The notes under the pieces: model-generated | The model's database searches: none | What the model was told of the DNA's origin: nothing | Seen by the model: the letters and a program-made list of their open reading frames with translations, nothing else | In this document: in pieces, positions 49,158 to 57,668 of the stretch | Numbering within the stretch: position 1 is the stretch's first letter | How the letters are laid out: each line of letters opens with the position of its first letter | Made by a program: the position numbers and the translations under genes | Origin: Rebecca billardiae RCC1528 | Taxonomy: Eukaryota > Haptophyta | Length of the DNA stretch: 64,000 nt | NCBI GenBank assembly: GCA_965240325.2 | Contig: OZ251225.1 | Span: 2,790,001-2,854,000 of the forward strand | Direction of reading: 5' to 3'

Positions 49158-50238
49158 AATGATACGGCCACTCGGAGTAGTAGAGTCTGCTATATATATT
49201 TTAATTTTCTTCTATTATAATATATATATATATAGTGATAATATTGCTGAGTCATTGCCGAGTCAGACTCAGAGAATGGTCTGCGTTCAATAGACTTCGT
49301 GTCGGCGATCGCGCACTGCCGCCGACGAATCAGGAGTCACCCGCGTCGTCCGACGTCCCGTACTACTATTACCTGTGTCGTTAGACGTTAAATCATCATC
49401 ATAGAACTACGAGTCATGCTGGTTAAATCATCATCATAGAACTACGAGTCATGCTGGCTATCTAAATGATGCTGCGCAGCTGCGCTGATGCTGCGACTCA
49501 GCGACGACAGCGTCGCATGATGAATCATGATACGACGATGACATCAACATTTGCTGCGGTTTCTATACGACTAGCTTACTGAGGAGTCTGTACTCGTCTG
49601 TACATAGCTCAAGACCTCAAGCCGTGTCGTAGTAGCAGCGCGCATCGTACCGATTTAGTTATGACGGTACAGCTGCCGGCTGGCCGTTCACGCACTCTGC
49701 GACCTGTGACCTGCTCAACCTAGCTGGGGCTGCTACGACCTCGTACGACCGTCGTCGTAGCAGTATAGGTACGAATACTTACTGCGCTACTCGTCCGTCT
49801 CGGCCGGCGGTATATATTTGACAATGTCTGCTAAGCAATCAGTAGTCTACTATCTATATCGACGCGCTGTCAATCGTCAGCAGGTAACTCGGATGATCCA
49901 TATATCATCATCATTGGCATCGCGAATTTTAATGTATAATTATTAGAGTCGGATGACACTCTGTGCAGTCGATCTGTCTGAGGCCATATGATGATGAATA
50001 ATCCGCCATACTATGGCACCAGTGTCAGTGACAGTGACGTACTGAGTGACACGGATCGGATCGGCGACGATGCCTGCCGACGACTGATGATGCTGCGCGG
50101 ATCGATCGGAGTTCGATACTGATGTGCGCGATGACGATATAGCTACGATCACGATGCGATGACGACGTATCATCATGATGATGAATAATCATGCGCTGAT
50201 GATCGTCAGGGTCGTGCCGCTCGACAGGCGACAGCGAC
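49158..50238. other. AT-rich intergenic region with tandem duplication
   Basis: Contains TATATA-rich DNA at 49190-49235, a perfect 35-bp tandem duplication at 49388-49457, and many ATCATCATGATGA-type words at 49880-50210. No gene is seen. Confidence 0.55.
49388..49457. repeat. 35-bp perfect tandem duplication
   Basis: TTAAATCATCATCATAGAAC continuing to GAGTCATGCTGG occurs twice in direct succession. Confidence 0.95.
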
Positions 50239-51558
50239 CTAGAAGTCGAGCACGGCGGCGAAGTTGGCGCGGTCGTGTAGCAGCAGCTCACCGTCCGCCT
50301 CCCGCCGCCACGTGGACGCAGCGAGGTCGAACGTGAAGACGGAGCGGCTGGGCGTGCCCAGCAGCTCCGTGTGCGACAGTGGCTCAGCAGCCGCAGCCTC
50401 CGCAGCGCCATTCTCGCCCGCCGCCGCCGCCGGCGGCGTGCTGTCACTCTGAGCGCGCGGCGTGGGCCCATCCGGCCGGCCGTCAACGTCGTCCGCCGCG
50501 CCGGTCTTGTCGCCACCGACGGCGTACAGCCTGCCGCGCGCGTCGAAGAGCGCGGCGTGGAAGCCGCGACCGGCCGGCATCGGCGGCAGCGGCAGCCACC
50601 GGTTCGTGCGCGTGTCGAGCACCTCCGCCTCGGCAAGCATCTCGCCGCCATCGCTCGTGCCGCCGCACACGTACAGCCGGCGGTCTGGGCCGATGCTAGC
50701 GCTGTGCCCCGAGCGGCAGCAGCGCATGGGCGCGCCCGGGAGCCAGCCACGCTCACCACTCCCCGAAAGCGGCAGGTATTCCACCGAGTTGTGGTACGCG
50801 CTCTCTCCGCCGTAGCCCCCGAGGGCGTACAACGCGCCCGCGCACCGCACGTGAGCGACCGCCAGCCCGCAGCGCCGCTCGAGCATCTCAGGGCCCGCCA
50901 CCCACGCGCCGGACTCTGGGCGGTACAGCTCCGTCGAGGCGTGGCAAGTGGCTCCGACCCACGGGCTCGTGCCGCCTCCAAGCGCCATCACGGCCGTGCC
51001 GCCGACGCACGCCGCGCCCGGAAACGCGCGAGTCACGCTCATCTCCTCACGTAGTGGCGACCACTCCGCACTTTCACCGCGCGCGCCGGCTGGGCGACGC
51101 ACGGCGCACGAGGCGAGGGCACGTGCCTCGGCCTCGTCCGGAGGCTGAACCCAGCCGCCGACCGCGTAGATGCTGCCGTCCGACGTCCGAGCGCACGCGA
51201 GGGCCTGACGGCTGCCGGGCTCGACTGGGTCGCCGTCGACTGGTGGCAGGCTGAGGGTGAATGGCTGGCCCGTGCCCGTACTGTGCGGGGAGGAGGTGGA
51301 GCCGCCGACGAGCATCACGTGCGATCGCGATTGCAGCCGGGTGTGGGCATGCCAGAGCGCGGGCGCATCATCTAGCTCGCCCATCTCCGGCGCCAGCCAG
51401 CCCCACTGCCGCTCGAACGTACTGCGCCATGCGACGGCGTTGCTCCTGCCCAGCGTCGCGCGCAGGCCCCGGCATGTGGACGCGAGGTGTGCAAGATCGT
51501 CTAGATCGCACGGCTCGATGATGTGGTGAAGGAGCTCACTGGGGAGCTGCGCGAGCAT
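50239..51558 (-). CDS. F-box and Kelch-repeat protein
   Basis: Intronless, 439 residues from the ATG at 51558 (MLAQLPSELLHHIIEPCDLD). The first ~40 residues are an F-box (LPSELLHHI...LAHLASTCRGLRATLG). Residues ~70-390 are a Kelch beta-propeller: repeats with the double Gly and spaced Tyr/Trp pattern are visible as GSIYAVGGWV, GTAVMALGGG, GALYALGGYGGES, RLYVCGGTSDGGEM and RLYAVGGDKT, each followed by a W or Y. An Ala/Glu-rich insert (EAAAAEPLSHTELL) interrupts the last blade. Such proteins are substrate receptors of SCF (Skp1-Cullin-F-box) ubiquitin ligases in other eukaryotes. The substrate is unknown. Confidence 0.88.
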   Translation of the reverse strand: MLAQLPSELLHHIIEPCDLDDLAHLASTCRGLRATLGRSNAVAWRSTFERQWGWLAPEMGELDDAPALWHAHTRLQSRSHVMLVGGSTSSPHSTGTGQPFTLSLPPVDGDPVEPGSRQALACARTSDGSIYAVGGWVQPPDEAEARALASCAVRRPAGARGESAEWSPLREEMSVTRAFPGAACVGGTAVMALGGGTSPWVGATCHASTELYRPESGAWVAGPEMLERRCGLAVAHVRCAGALYALGGYGGESAYHNSVEYLPLSGSGERGWLPGAPMRCCRSGHSASIGPDRRLYVCGGTSDGGEMLAEAEVLDTRTNRWLPLPPMPAGRGFHAALFDARGRLYAVGGDKTGAADDVDGRPDGPTPRAQSDSTPPAAAAGENGAAEAAAAEPLSHTELLGTPSRSVFTFDLAASTWRREADGELLLHDRANFAAVLDF

Positions 51559-51752
51559 GGAGGCCTCCGTCCTGACCAGCGCCAGAGTGAAGGGGCGGCG
51601 GGCGTGAGGGCGGCGGGCAGGGGAGGGGACAACTCGCAAGCGCAGTATGGTAGCGATTTCAGATTCCAGTCACCGCGCGGGCGGTCCGAACCGCCGCCGG
51701 CCGCCGCCGGAGCAGCCATCTTGCAAGGCCCTTGCATCGTGCATCCGAACTT
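51559..51752. promoter_or_regulatory. Shared divergent promoter region (F-box/Kelch / sulfotransferase)
   Basis: 194 bp between opposed ATGs; the two 5' UTRs must be short. Confidence 0.4.
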
Positions 51753-52760
51753 ATGGTACTGCGCTCTCCCGGCAGCATGGTTGCGGCGTCCGGCGCCGCG
51801 TCCGTGATGGCTTGCAATCGACGCACCGCGTGGTGGGCGATTGCACGCAGCATCTGGATGGCATTCAGCGCGCTGCCGGCTGGTGTCGCCCGCACGCGCC
51901 CACCCGTGACGCAGGAGCGTGTCGTGTACGTGCACATCCCCAAGACGTCGGGCACGTCCGTCATCGCCTCACTCGCGCTCGCACGGGCAAACTTCTGCTT
52001 TGTGGACACGACCGGGCTGACCGTCGAGGTGAAGCGGCGACACTTTGGGATGCGCACATGCCGCATTGCGTCTGTCGTCATCATGGAGCGCGCATGGGCG
52101 GCCCGACCCATCCCTCCAGGCCTGCCCGCCTTCCCTTCGTCCTACCTCAAACCTGCCGAGAGGGTCCTCGCGCTCGCGCTCGTGCGCGAGCCTGCGTCGT
52201 GGCTGAGCTCAACGGTGATGCAGCTGTGCTGCGCAACGCCCGATTGCACGAAGCTCAAGCCGCGAGCGACTGGCGCCGTCGCGCCGTGCGCTCCCGTCCG
52301 CGCCCTGCTCAGCGGCAACGCCACTCCCTCCGACGCCCTCACCTTCCAGCGCGGGCTGGACGCCTGGCTGGGGTCCAGCGTGAAGTACTACTACCGGAAC
52401 CCGAGCATACAGAGCCAGATGCTCGGCGGGGTGATCGACCGTGCGCCGAACTACCTCGTGTGCGCGATGGACCAACGCGCGAGAGTGCTCGCGGCGCTCA
52501 GCGCCGTGACCGGGCGGCACGTTGTCGACGTGCACAAACGGGCCAACTCGCACGCCTTCGGCACCGCCCAGGGACACCTCCCTCTCACCGCTGCGCACCT
52601 CTCGACGCTGCAGGCGGATATGGCACTATGGGCCCGGCTGCGCTCCGCATCGACCGGCTGCGTTTATAATCTCACGTCGGCGCGATACAGCCATGCCCTT
52701 GCCCCTGTCCTCGGCATGCCCGCTGCCAGCCGCAGAGACCAGAGTCAGAGCCTTCGGTGA
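51753..52760 (+). CDS. Sulfotransferase-like protein
   Basis: Intronless, 335 residues from the ATG at 51753; ATG at 51777 is an alternative. The N-terminus has a short hydrophobic stretch (WWAIARSIWMAFSALPAG) that could be the single anchor of a type II Golgi membrane protein. The PAPS-binding 5'-phosphosulfate loop is clear (VVYVHIPKTSGTSVIASLA), as is the 3'-phosphate motif region (VLALALVREPASWLSSTVMQ). Later segments (RNPSIQSQMLGGVIDRAP, NYLVCAMDQRARVLAALSAV) resemble carbohydrate sulfotransferases of the HS2ST/galactose type, where the R(N)PxxxQ motif is common. It should transfer sulfate from PAPS to a glycan. The acceptor is unknown. Confidence 0.82.
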   Translation: MVLRSPGSMVAASGAASVMACNRRTAWWAIARSIWMAFSALPAGVARTRPPVTQERVVYVHIPKTSGTSVIASLALARANFCFVDTTGLTVEVKRRHFGMRTCRIASVVIMERAWAARPIPPGLPAFPSSYLKPAERVLALALVREPASWLSSTVMQLCCATPDCTKLKPRATGAVAPCAPVRALLSGNATPSDALTFQRGLDAWLGSSVKYYYRNPSIQSQMLGGVIDRAPNYLVCAMDQRARVLAALSAVTGRHVVDVHKRANSHAFGTAQGHLPLTAAHLSTLQADMALWARLRSASTGCVYNLTSARYSHALAPVLGMPAASRRDQSQSLR

Positions 52761-52858
52761 GACGAATAACTCACAATATAGTAGTGATAATAAGCTAGCA
52801 GCATATATGACGCGACATCATGGCGGGTACTGTGACACGTAGACGTATATATACGTAT

Positions 52859-52899
<41 letters not shown>

Positions 52900-53141
52900 G
52901 AATGGCGTCGTATACGTAGTGGCACCGACCTACCGTCAGTCCTACCGCGCGGTTGAAGTTACTAAAAGTTTCAAGTTACTATAGTCTGCTTCAGCAGTAA
53001 CAGTGGTAGTAAGTGGATGATGATCCAGCTGCTGACAGTGAGACAGTCTGCTGAATCAGCGGCGCCATCAGCACGAGTCTCGTGATTCGAGCCGCCGGCG
53101 ACAGCCTCAGGCCTGCCCGGGGCGCAGCACTCAATGACTCA
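52761..53141. other. AT-rich intergenic region with (TA)n tract
   Basis: 3' flanks of two convergent genes; contains a (TA)n run at 52864-52897. No gene is seen. Confidence 0.6.
52864..52897. repeat. (TA)n microsatellite
   Basis: Uninterrupted TA run of about 34 nt. Confidence 0.95.
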
Positions 53142-54758
53142 TCAGGGCGCGTCGTGTTCGCGGCCGGGATCCCGTTGTCCGCCACTGAGACGGCGCTGTT
53201 TGCGACCTGGGGTCCCACTCCCGGCCTGCACGCCGGTGCCAGCACCGGCAGGGCCCATGCCGCCGATGCTGCCCGGTGCCGTCCCCGTGCCCGTCCCAGC
53301 ACGCTTCAGCGGTTCGTCCACCTCCGTCGGGGCATCGCGGGCGCGCTCTTGCGCGCACGCGCTCAAGCTGCGCTTCGCACTCGGCGCTTGCTCCGCCAGC
53401 ACCGCCGCATGCGCGTCATGCGCCAGGCGCTCGAGGACGTGCGCATCGAGCACGATGCGCTGCGCCACGGTGCGCGTTGCGCGCAGCTCAGCGAGAGCAC
53501 GCGTCGCCAGCCTCGCCACGTGGGCGCCGAGGGCGATCAGATGCTCCCAGTGCGCCGCGCACGCGTCGAGCGGCCACGCGCGCGGCCCTTGGAGCTCAGC
53601 CCCACCCGCGTGCGCCGACGCTGCGTCGCACACCCCGTGCGCGGCGCACGCGTCGTCCAGCGCGCACGCCGTGCACTCGAGGAGGCGGGCGAGGTGGGGC
53701 GCGCAGACGCGGAAGTGCAGGGCGCTCAGCCGGGCGAGCACCCACGGATGCACACGCCAGAGCTGGGCCCTGAGCGCGTCCTCCGCCAGGAGGTGGTCCA
53801 GAAGGACACCATCCACAGCGTGCCGCGCGCCTCGCAAGTCCAGCTCGGCGGCGAGCTCGTCGTGGCCGGGCGCACGCGCGCGCGCGTGACCTGTGCGCGC
53901 CGCGGCCGTGCCAGCAATGAGCATGCACGCAAGGACCTCGAGGCACGCGCTGTCGCGCCGGCCGTACGGCAGGATATTGCTCGTGATCCACTCGATGAGC
54001 TGCTCGCGCTCGCCCTCGGGGAACCGGCTGATGATCTCTTCGCGCAGCAGGCGGCCCACGGTCATGCGCTGCGCGAACGCGTAGCAGGTGACGGGCACGG
54101 CGGCGCCGCGCTTCGGCGCACCGCCATCCTCCGTGCCGGGAGGGAGGACGTGGCCCGAGCCGAAGGCCGAGAGCGAGCGCGACGTGCTGTCGAGCACGGA
54201 TGCTACCCGCGAGGCTGCGGCGATGTGCTCGTCCAGCCGGCGCGCACGCTCGACCTCAGCGCGCAGGAGCTCGCTCCCCGCAAGGCCCGATGGGTCCGCG
54301 CAGGCGGCGCATGGTGGCGGGATTGGCGCATTCGCCAGGTCTGCCCACACCGTCGGCAAGAGCTTGGCGGGCGTGAAGCGGTTGAGCAGGAGCGCGCGGT
54401 ATAGGAGCGCCGGCGCGCATAGGAGCGCCCTGCACGACAGCTCCAGCTTGATGCCCTGCACGCGCTGCACGTCGGCCAGGTACGCATCGACCTGCTTGAT
54501 CTCAGCGGGGTCGGCGAGCCTGACGATGGCCTTCTGCATGTAGCCGGCCCAGCGCTTCGCCGTCTCGTACGTCGGCGTATTCCACTGCCTCGCCTGCTGG
54601 TCCCCGGCCATCGCCATCACGCGCACGTACTGCTCCACCTCCTTTGTGAAGCCGTGCGACGACATCACGGGCGCTCGGCCCGCCATCGCGTCCAGGCAGC
54701 CCTTGACCCAGGGACCGGTCACCGGGCAGTCCGGAATAATGCCGGAGGGGGATGCCAT
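53142..54758 (-). CDS. Unknown, predominantly helical protein
   Basis: Intronless, 538 residues from the ATG at 54758 (MASPSGIIPDCPVTGPW). The first ~170 residues read like a compact helical domain (EVEQYVRVMAMAGDQQARQW, ETAKRWAGYMQKAIVRLADP, ADVQRVQGIKLELSCRALLC, ALLYRALLLNRFTPAKLLPT). Another block at ~260-320 (AQRMTVGRLLREEIISRFPE, REQLIEWITSNILPYGRRDS, LEVLACMLIAG) is also helical. The last ~70 residues are Gly/Thr/Pro-rich and end basic (GRKQRRLSGGQRDPGR). His and Cys are frequent in the middle but in no zinc-finger spacing. No signal peptide or membrane helix. No family was recognised. Its start lies only 48 bp from that of Dcp1 on the other strand. Confidence 0.72.
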   Translation of the reverse strand: MASPSGIIPDCPVTGPWVKGCLDAMAGRAPVMSSHGFTKEVEQYVRVMAMAGDQQARQWNTPTYETAKRWAGYMQKAIVRLADPAEIKQVDAYLADVQRVQGIKLELSCRALLCAPALLYRALLLNRFTPAKLLPTVWADLANAPIPPPCAACADPSGLAGSELLRAEVERARRLDEHIAAASRVASVLDSTSRSLSAFGSGHVLPPGTEDGGAPKRGAAVPVTCYAFAQRMTVGRLLREEIISRFPEGEREQLIEWITSNILPYGRRDSACLEVLACMLIAGTAAARTGHARARAPGHDELAAELDLRGARHAVDGVLLDHLLAEDALRAQLWRVHPWVLARLSALHFRVCAPHLARLLECTACALDDACAAHGVCDAASAHAGGAELQGPRAWPLDACAAHWEHLIALGAHVARLATRALAELRATRTVAQRIVLDAHVLERLAHDAHAAVLAEQAPSAKRSLSACAQERARDAPTEVDEPLKRAGTGTGTAPGSIGGMGPAGAGTGVQAGSGTPGRKQRRLSGGQRDPGREHDAP

Positions 54759-54806
54759 CGTGAAACTGGCCACTGGCCGTGCGACAAGGGCTCGGCGCGC
54801 GGCGCG
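54759..54806. promoter_or_regulatory. Ultra-short divergent intergenic spacer (48 bp)
   Basis: Only 48 bp between the opposed ATGs of the unknown gene and Dcp1. Transcription of each gene probably starts inside the other's coding region, or both have almost no 5' UTR. Confidence 0.45.
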
Positions 54807-55908
54807 ATGCAGACAACCAACGACAAGTCGCTCGAGTACAACCTCGGCGTGCTGAAGAAGCACGACTCGCGCATCACCCGAGTCATCCAGACGGCCGGCC
54901 ATGCGGTCGTCTACGTGTACAAGGATGACTCCGGCGCGGACTCGCCGTGGGAGAGGCATAACGTCGAGGGAGCGCTCTTCGTGGTCGAGCGGAGCGAGGC
55001 GCCGCGCTTCCAGCTCTGGATCCTCAACCGGCTGAGCACGGATAACCTAGTCGAGAATGTGACCGCGGACTTCGCCATCGAGGTCTCCGAGGAGGTGCGC
55101 GCTCCCACTTGACCTGCCCCGCGCGTTGTCATGCGCTCACACCGCGGCCGCGCGCCCGCGCGCCCGACACACGCCTCCTGCCGCACAGTTCCTGCTGTAC
55201 AAGAACGATCTCGGAGAAGTGCTCGGCCTGTGGTTCTACAACTCAGCCGATCGGGACGCCATCGCAGCTCTCATCCAGGGGTAGGCCGCCCGCCCGCGCT
55301 CTTCGTTGCGCTACGCGCGCGCGGGTCTCACGCGCTCTGGCGCGCCGCGCCGCGCCTGCGCGCGCAGGCTTGTGGACCAGGAGCAGGTCACACCAGGGGA
55401 CAGCGGCGCTCAGGCAGCTCAGCCGCCGGCGACCGGCCCCAGCAGTACGGTCGACGCGTTCTTCGCCGCCGCACGCAACGCCACCGCGCAGCAGATCCAA
55501 TCGCCGCCAACGGCACCGCAGCCGGCTGCAGTGCCCACGCCGCAGCCGCTGACCGACGATGCGATCGGCCTGCTCAGCCGGCTGCAGGTCGGCGGGCAGG
55601 CGGCGCGCTCGCCATCCGCACCTGCGCAGCCCGCGCCCATGGGCAGCCCTGTGGGCGTGCCGCGCGTGCAGCTCGACGCCGCGCTGCGCGAGGCGGTGCG
55701 CGCGGCCGTGGTGCGTGTCGTGTCGGAGGATCGGTTCATGGCGATCGTGGAGGAGGAGTACAGCAGGCGCGTTGGGGCGCAGCCCGTGGCGTCGCCGGTG
55801 GGCTCGCCCGCGCCCCCCGCGGGCACGGGCGTCGCGCCCGCCGTCGATCCGAAGGACGGCAACGCCCTGCTGCAGCACCTGCTCTCGGGAGTGGCAAAGC
55901 CCCAGTGA
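54807..55908 (+). CDS. DCP1: mRNA-decapping enzyme subunit 1
   Basis: Three exons (54807-55094, 55189-55280, 55368-55908) with introns of 94 nt (GTGCGC...CAG, phase 0) and 87 nt (GTAGGC...CAG, phase 2) give 306 residues. Residues 1-127 are the EVH1-like domain of Dcp1: NLGVLKKHDSRITRVIQTAG, HAVVYVYKDDS, WERHNVEGALFVVERSEAPR, FQLWILNRLSTDNLVENV, FLLYKNDLGEVLGLWFYNSA, DRDAIAALIQGL. A Pro/Gln/Ala-rich linker carries a short hydrophobic motif (DAFFAAARNATAQ), and the C-terminus is a predicted helix (QLDAALREAVRAAVVRVVSE DRFM split by frame of view) fitting the Dcp1 trimerisation region. Dcp1 activates Dcp2 to remove the m7G cap in cytoplasmic P-bodies. Dcp2 is not in the window. Confidence 0.92.
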
Positions 55909-56796
55909 GGACGCGTGCTGGCCGCTGCTCGCAAGGCGCTGCTTTGTGCGGAGGCCCCGGCGCTGACCGCCTCCGAGCTATTGGTACATGGGCCGCAGCG
56001 CTTGCGGTTGCCCGTTGCACGGGACGGACGTGGCACGTGCTGATTGCGCCGAAGTGCGCTCTGCAGGCTTCCGCTCCTCTGGCATCGCGCCTGGCTGGCC
56101 GGGCGCAGCGCAGCCCGCAGCAGTGTGACCAATTTTTACCCGCGAGGTCCACCACATTGGCACCAGCCAGGCTCAGCGTGCCCGCCCGGGTCCGGGCCCC
56201 GCCGCTCCTGCATCGGCTGCGGGCGGCCCTTGGCACCCGCCCGATTGCCTTTGAGCCGTCGGCGGCTGATGATTTGGCAGCGCCGCGTCAGGCCGCTCCG
56301 GCCTCCGGGTCCGGGCGTGTGTCATTGACATTGTGAGTGTGACACTGACACTGTCAGACAGGGCTCCTCAGGCTACACGGCCCGCTAGTGCCTAGTTACA
56401 GTCACAGAATACAGGGGCCACGCGGGCTTTTAAACGGCCCGCGCCATTTATCATCAGCAGCAACAATTTTTTTAAAAATTATCAGTATATTATCACGGCA
56501 CGCTCGGCGCAGATATCTGAGTCTGACTATGGCTCGGCAGATGAGTGAGATGAGGCCGGAGCCACTAGACTAGTGGGCCAGAGTATCTACTGCGACGCCC
56601 GACTCCGCGCGTCGCACTGCCACTGCTCGGGTGGCTGCGCCGGCGCACGACACGATCGGACCGTCACCCGTGCCGCGCTGACCGGGGGCGGGCGCCCGCC
56701 CGAGTGCTGGCACCAATCAACGCCTCTGCCAAAACGACTTCAGGCTGCTGCTGCTCATCAGCAGCGCGCGCACAAATAGCACACCATCAATCCGTG
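55909..56796. other. Intergenic region, no gene recognised
   Basis: GC-rich to 56320, then AT-richer; 3' flanks of two convergent genes. Open frames lack domain-like character. Confidence 0.5.
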
Positions 56797-57498
56797 TCAT
56801 TGTTCGCCGGGAATCATCTCTCCACGCGCGCGCATGCGCGCCGCTTTGAAGCGCGAAACTGTGGGCGGGGCCGCAGGCTTTTCAACCTCTGGCTCCGACG
56901 GCTCAGTAGCCGCAGCGACGCCTGACGCCATCGGGGCTGCTCCATCCGACGTGGTGGCAGTCTGCCGAGCGTCGGCCTTTTGCTCAAGGAGCGGCGGAGC
57001 AGAGCCGTGTCGGCTCTGCTCCTCCTTGCTCGCAGCCTCCTCCCTCTCCTCCTCATACGGCTCTCGGATGTCGACGACGTCCTCCGCGGCCGCCTGCTCC
57101 GCCAGTCTGCTCACCTCCTCGGCCTGCTCGAGCCGTGTTTCGAGCTGCTCGAGCTCGGCCTCGGCAACTGCAAGCTGCTCATCCACGACGCGTGCTCTTC
57201 GCTCACATATCTCAGAGGCTTGGCTCGCCGAGCGCAGCGCAAAGTGATTGTCGCCGAGCAGCACCATGATCTCATTCGTGTGGTACAGGCGTCCTGGCAC
57301 GCAGGCAACCTTGCAGAGCGGGACCATCACCTCGTGCTCGACGCGGCCAGGGAGCTCGCGCAGCGTGTGGTGCAGCTGTGCGTACTCTGAGCGTGCGCAT
57401 CGTAGCTGCGCCACACGCGCGACCTGCTCCTCCACCGACTGGCGCAGCTCGCGCGCGAGCCGTGCCACCTGTGCAGGATCCACGCCGAGATGCGCCAT
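56797..57498 (-). CDS. URI-type (RPB5-interacting) prefoldin-like protein
   Basis: Intronless, 233 residues from the ATG at 57498. It opens with a long heptad helix (VARLARELRQSVEEQVARVA). The prefoldin hairpin region follows: ELPGRVEHEVMVPLCKVACV, PGRLYHTNEIMVLLGDNHFA, then a second helix (ASEICERRARVVDEQLAVAE AELEQ region). The G(R/K)LxHTNE...LLGDNxF pattern is the mark of URI1/Bud27 rather than of canonical prefoldin subunits. The Glu-rich stretch and the C-terminal VSRFKAARMRAR are also found in that family. URI works with RPB5 and the R2TP/Hsp90 system in RNA polymerase assembly. The protein is shorter than human URI1 and lacks its long middle region. Confidence 0.82.
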   Translation of the reverse strand: MAHLGVDPAQVARLARELRQSVEEQVARVAQLRCARSEYAQLHHTLRELPGRVEHEVMVPLCKVACVPGRLYHTNEIMVLLGDNHFALRSASQASEICERRARVVDEQLAVAEAELEQLETRLEQAEEVSRLAEQAAAEDVVDIREPYEEEREEAASKEEQSRHGSAPPLLEQKADARQTATTSDGAAPMASGVAAATEPSEPEVEKPAAPPTVSRFKAARMRARGEMIPGEQ

Positions 57499-57668
57499 CG
57501 CGGTTCGCGCTCGATTTGATTAGTGCTTTTCTTTTTCCGCACGAAAACATAAACGGATAAACCCCATCGTGCGGTTACAAGGCTCAGACTGCACCGCTAC
57601 CGGCCGGAGCCTCCGCCATCGTTCAAGTTGAGGGAGAGCGAGCAGGAGCAAGTGAGTGGTAACGCTCC
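57499..57668. promoter_or_regulatory. Shared divergent promoter region (URI / dynein heavy chain)
   Basis: 170 bp between opposed ATGs; moderately AT-rich near 57510-57570. Confidence 0.45.
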
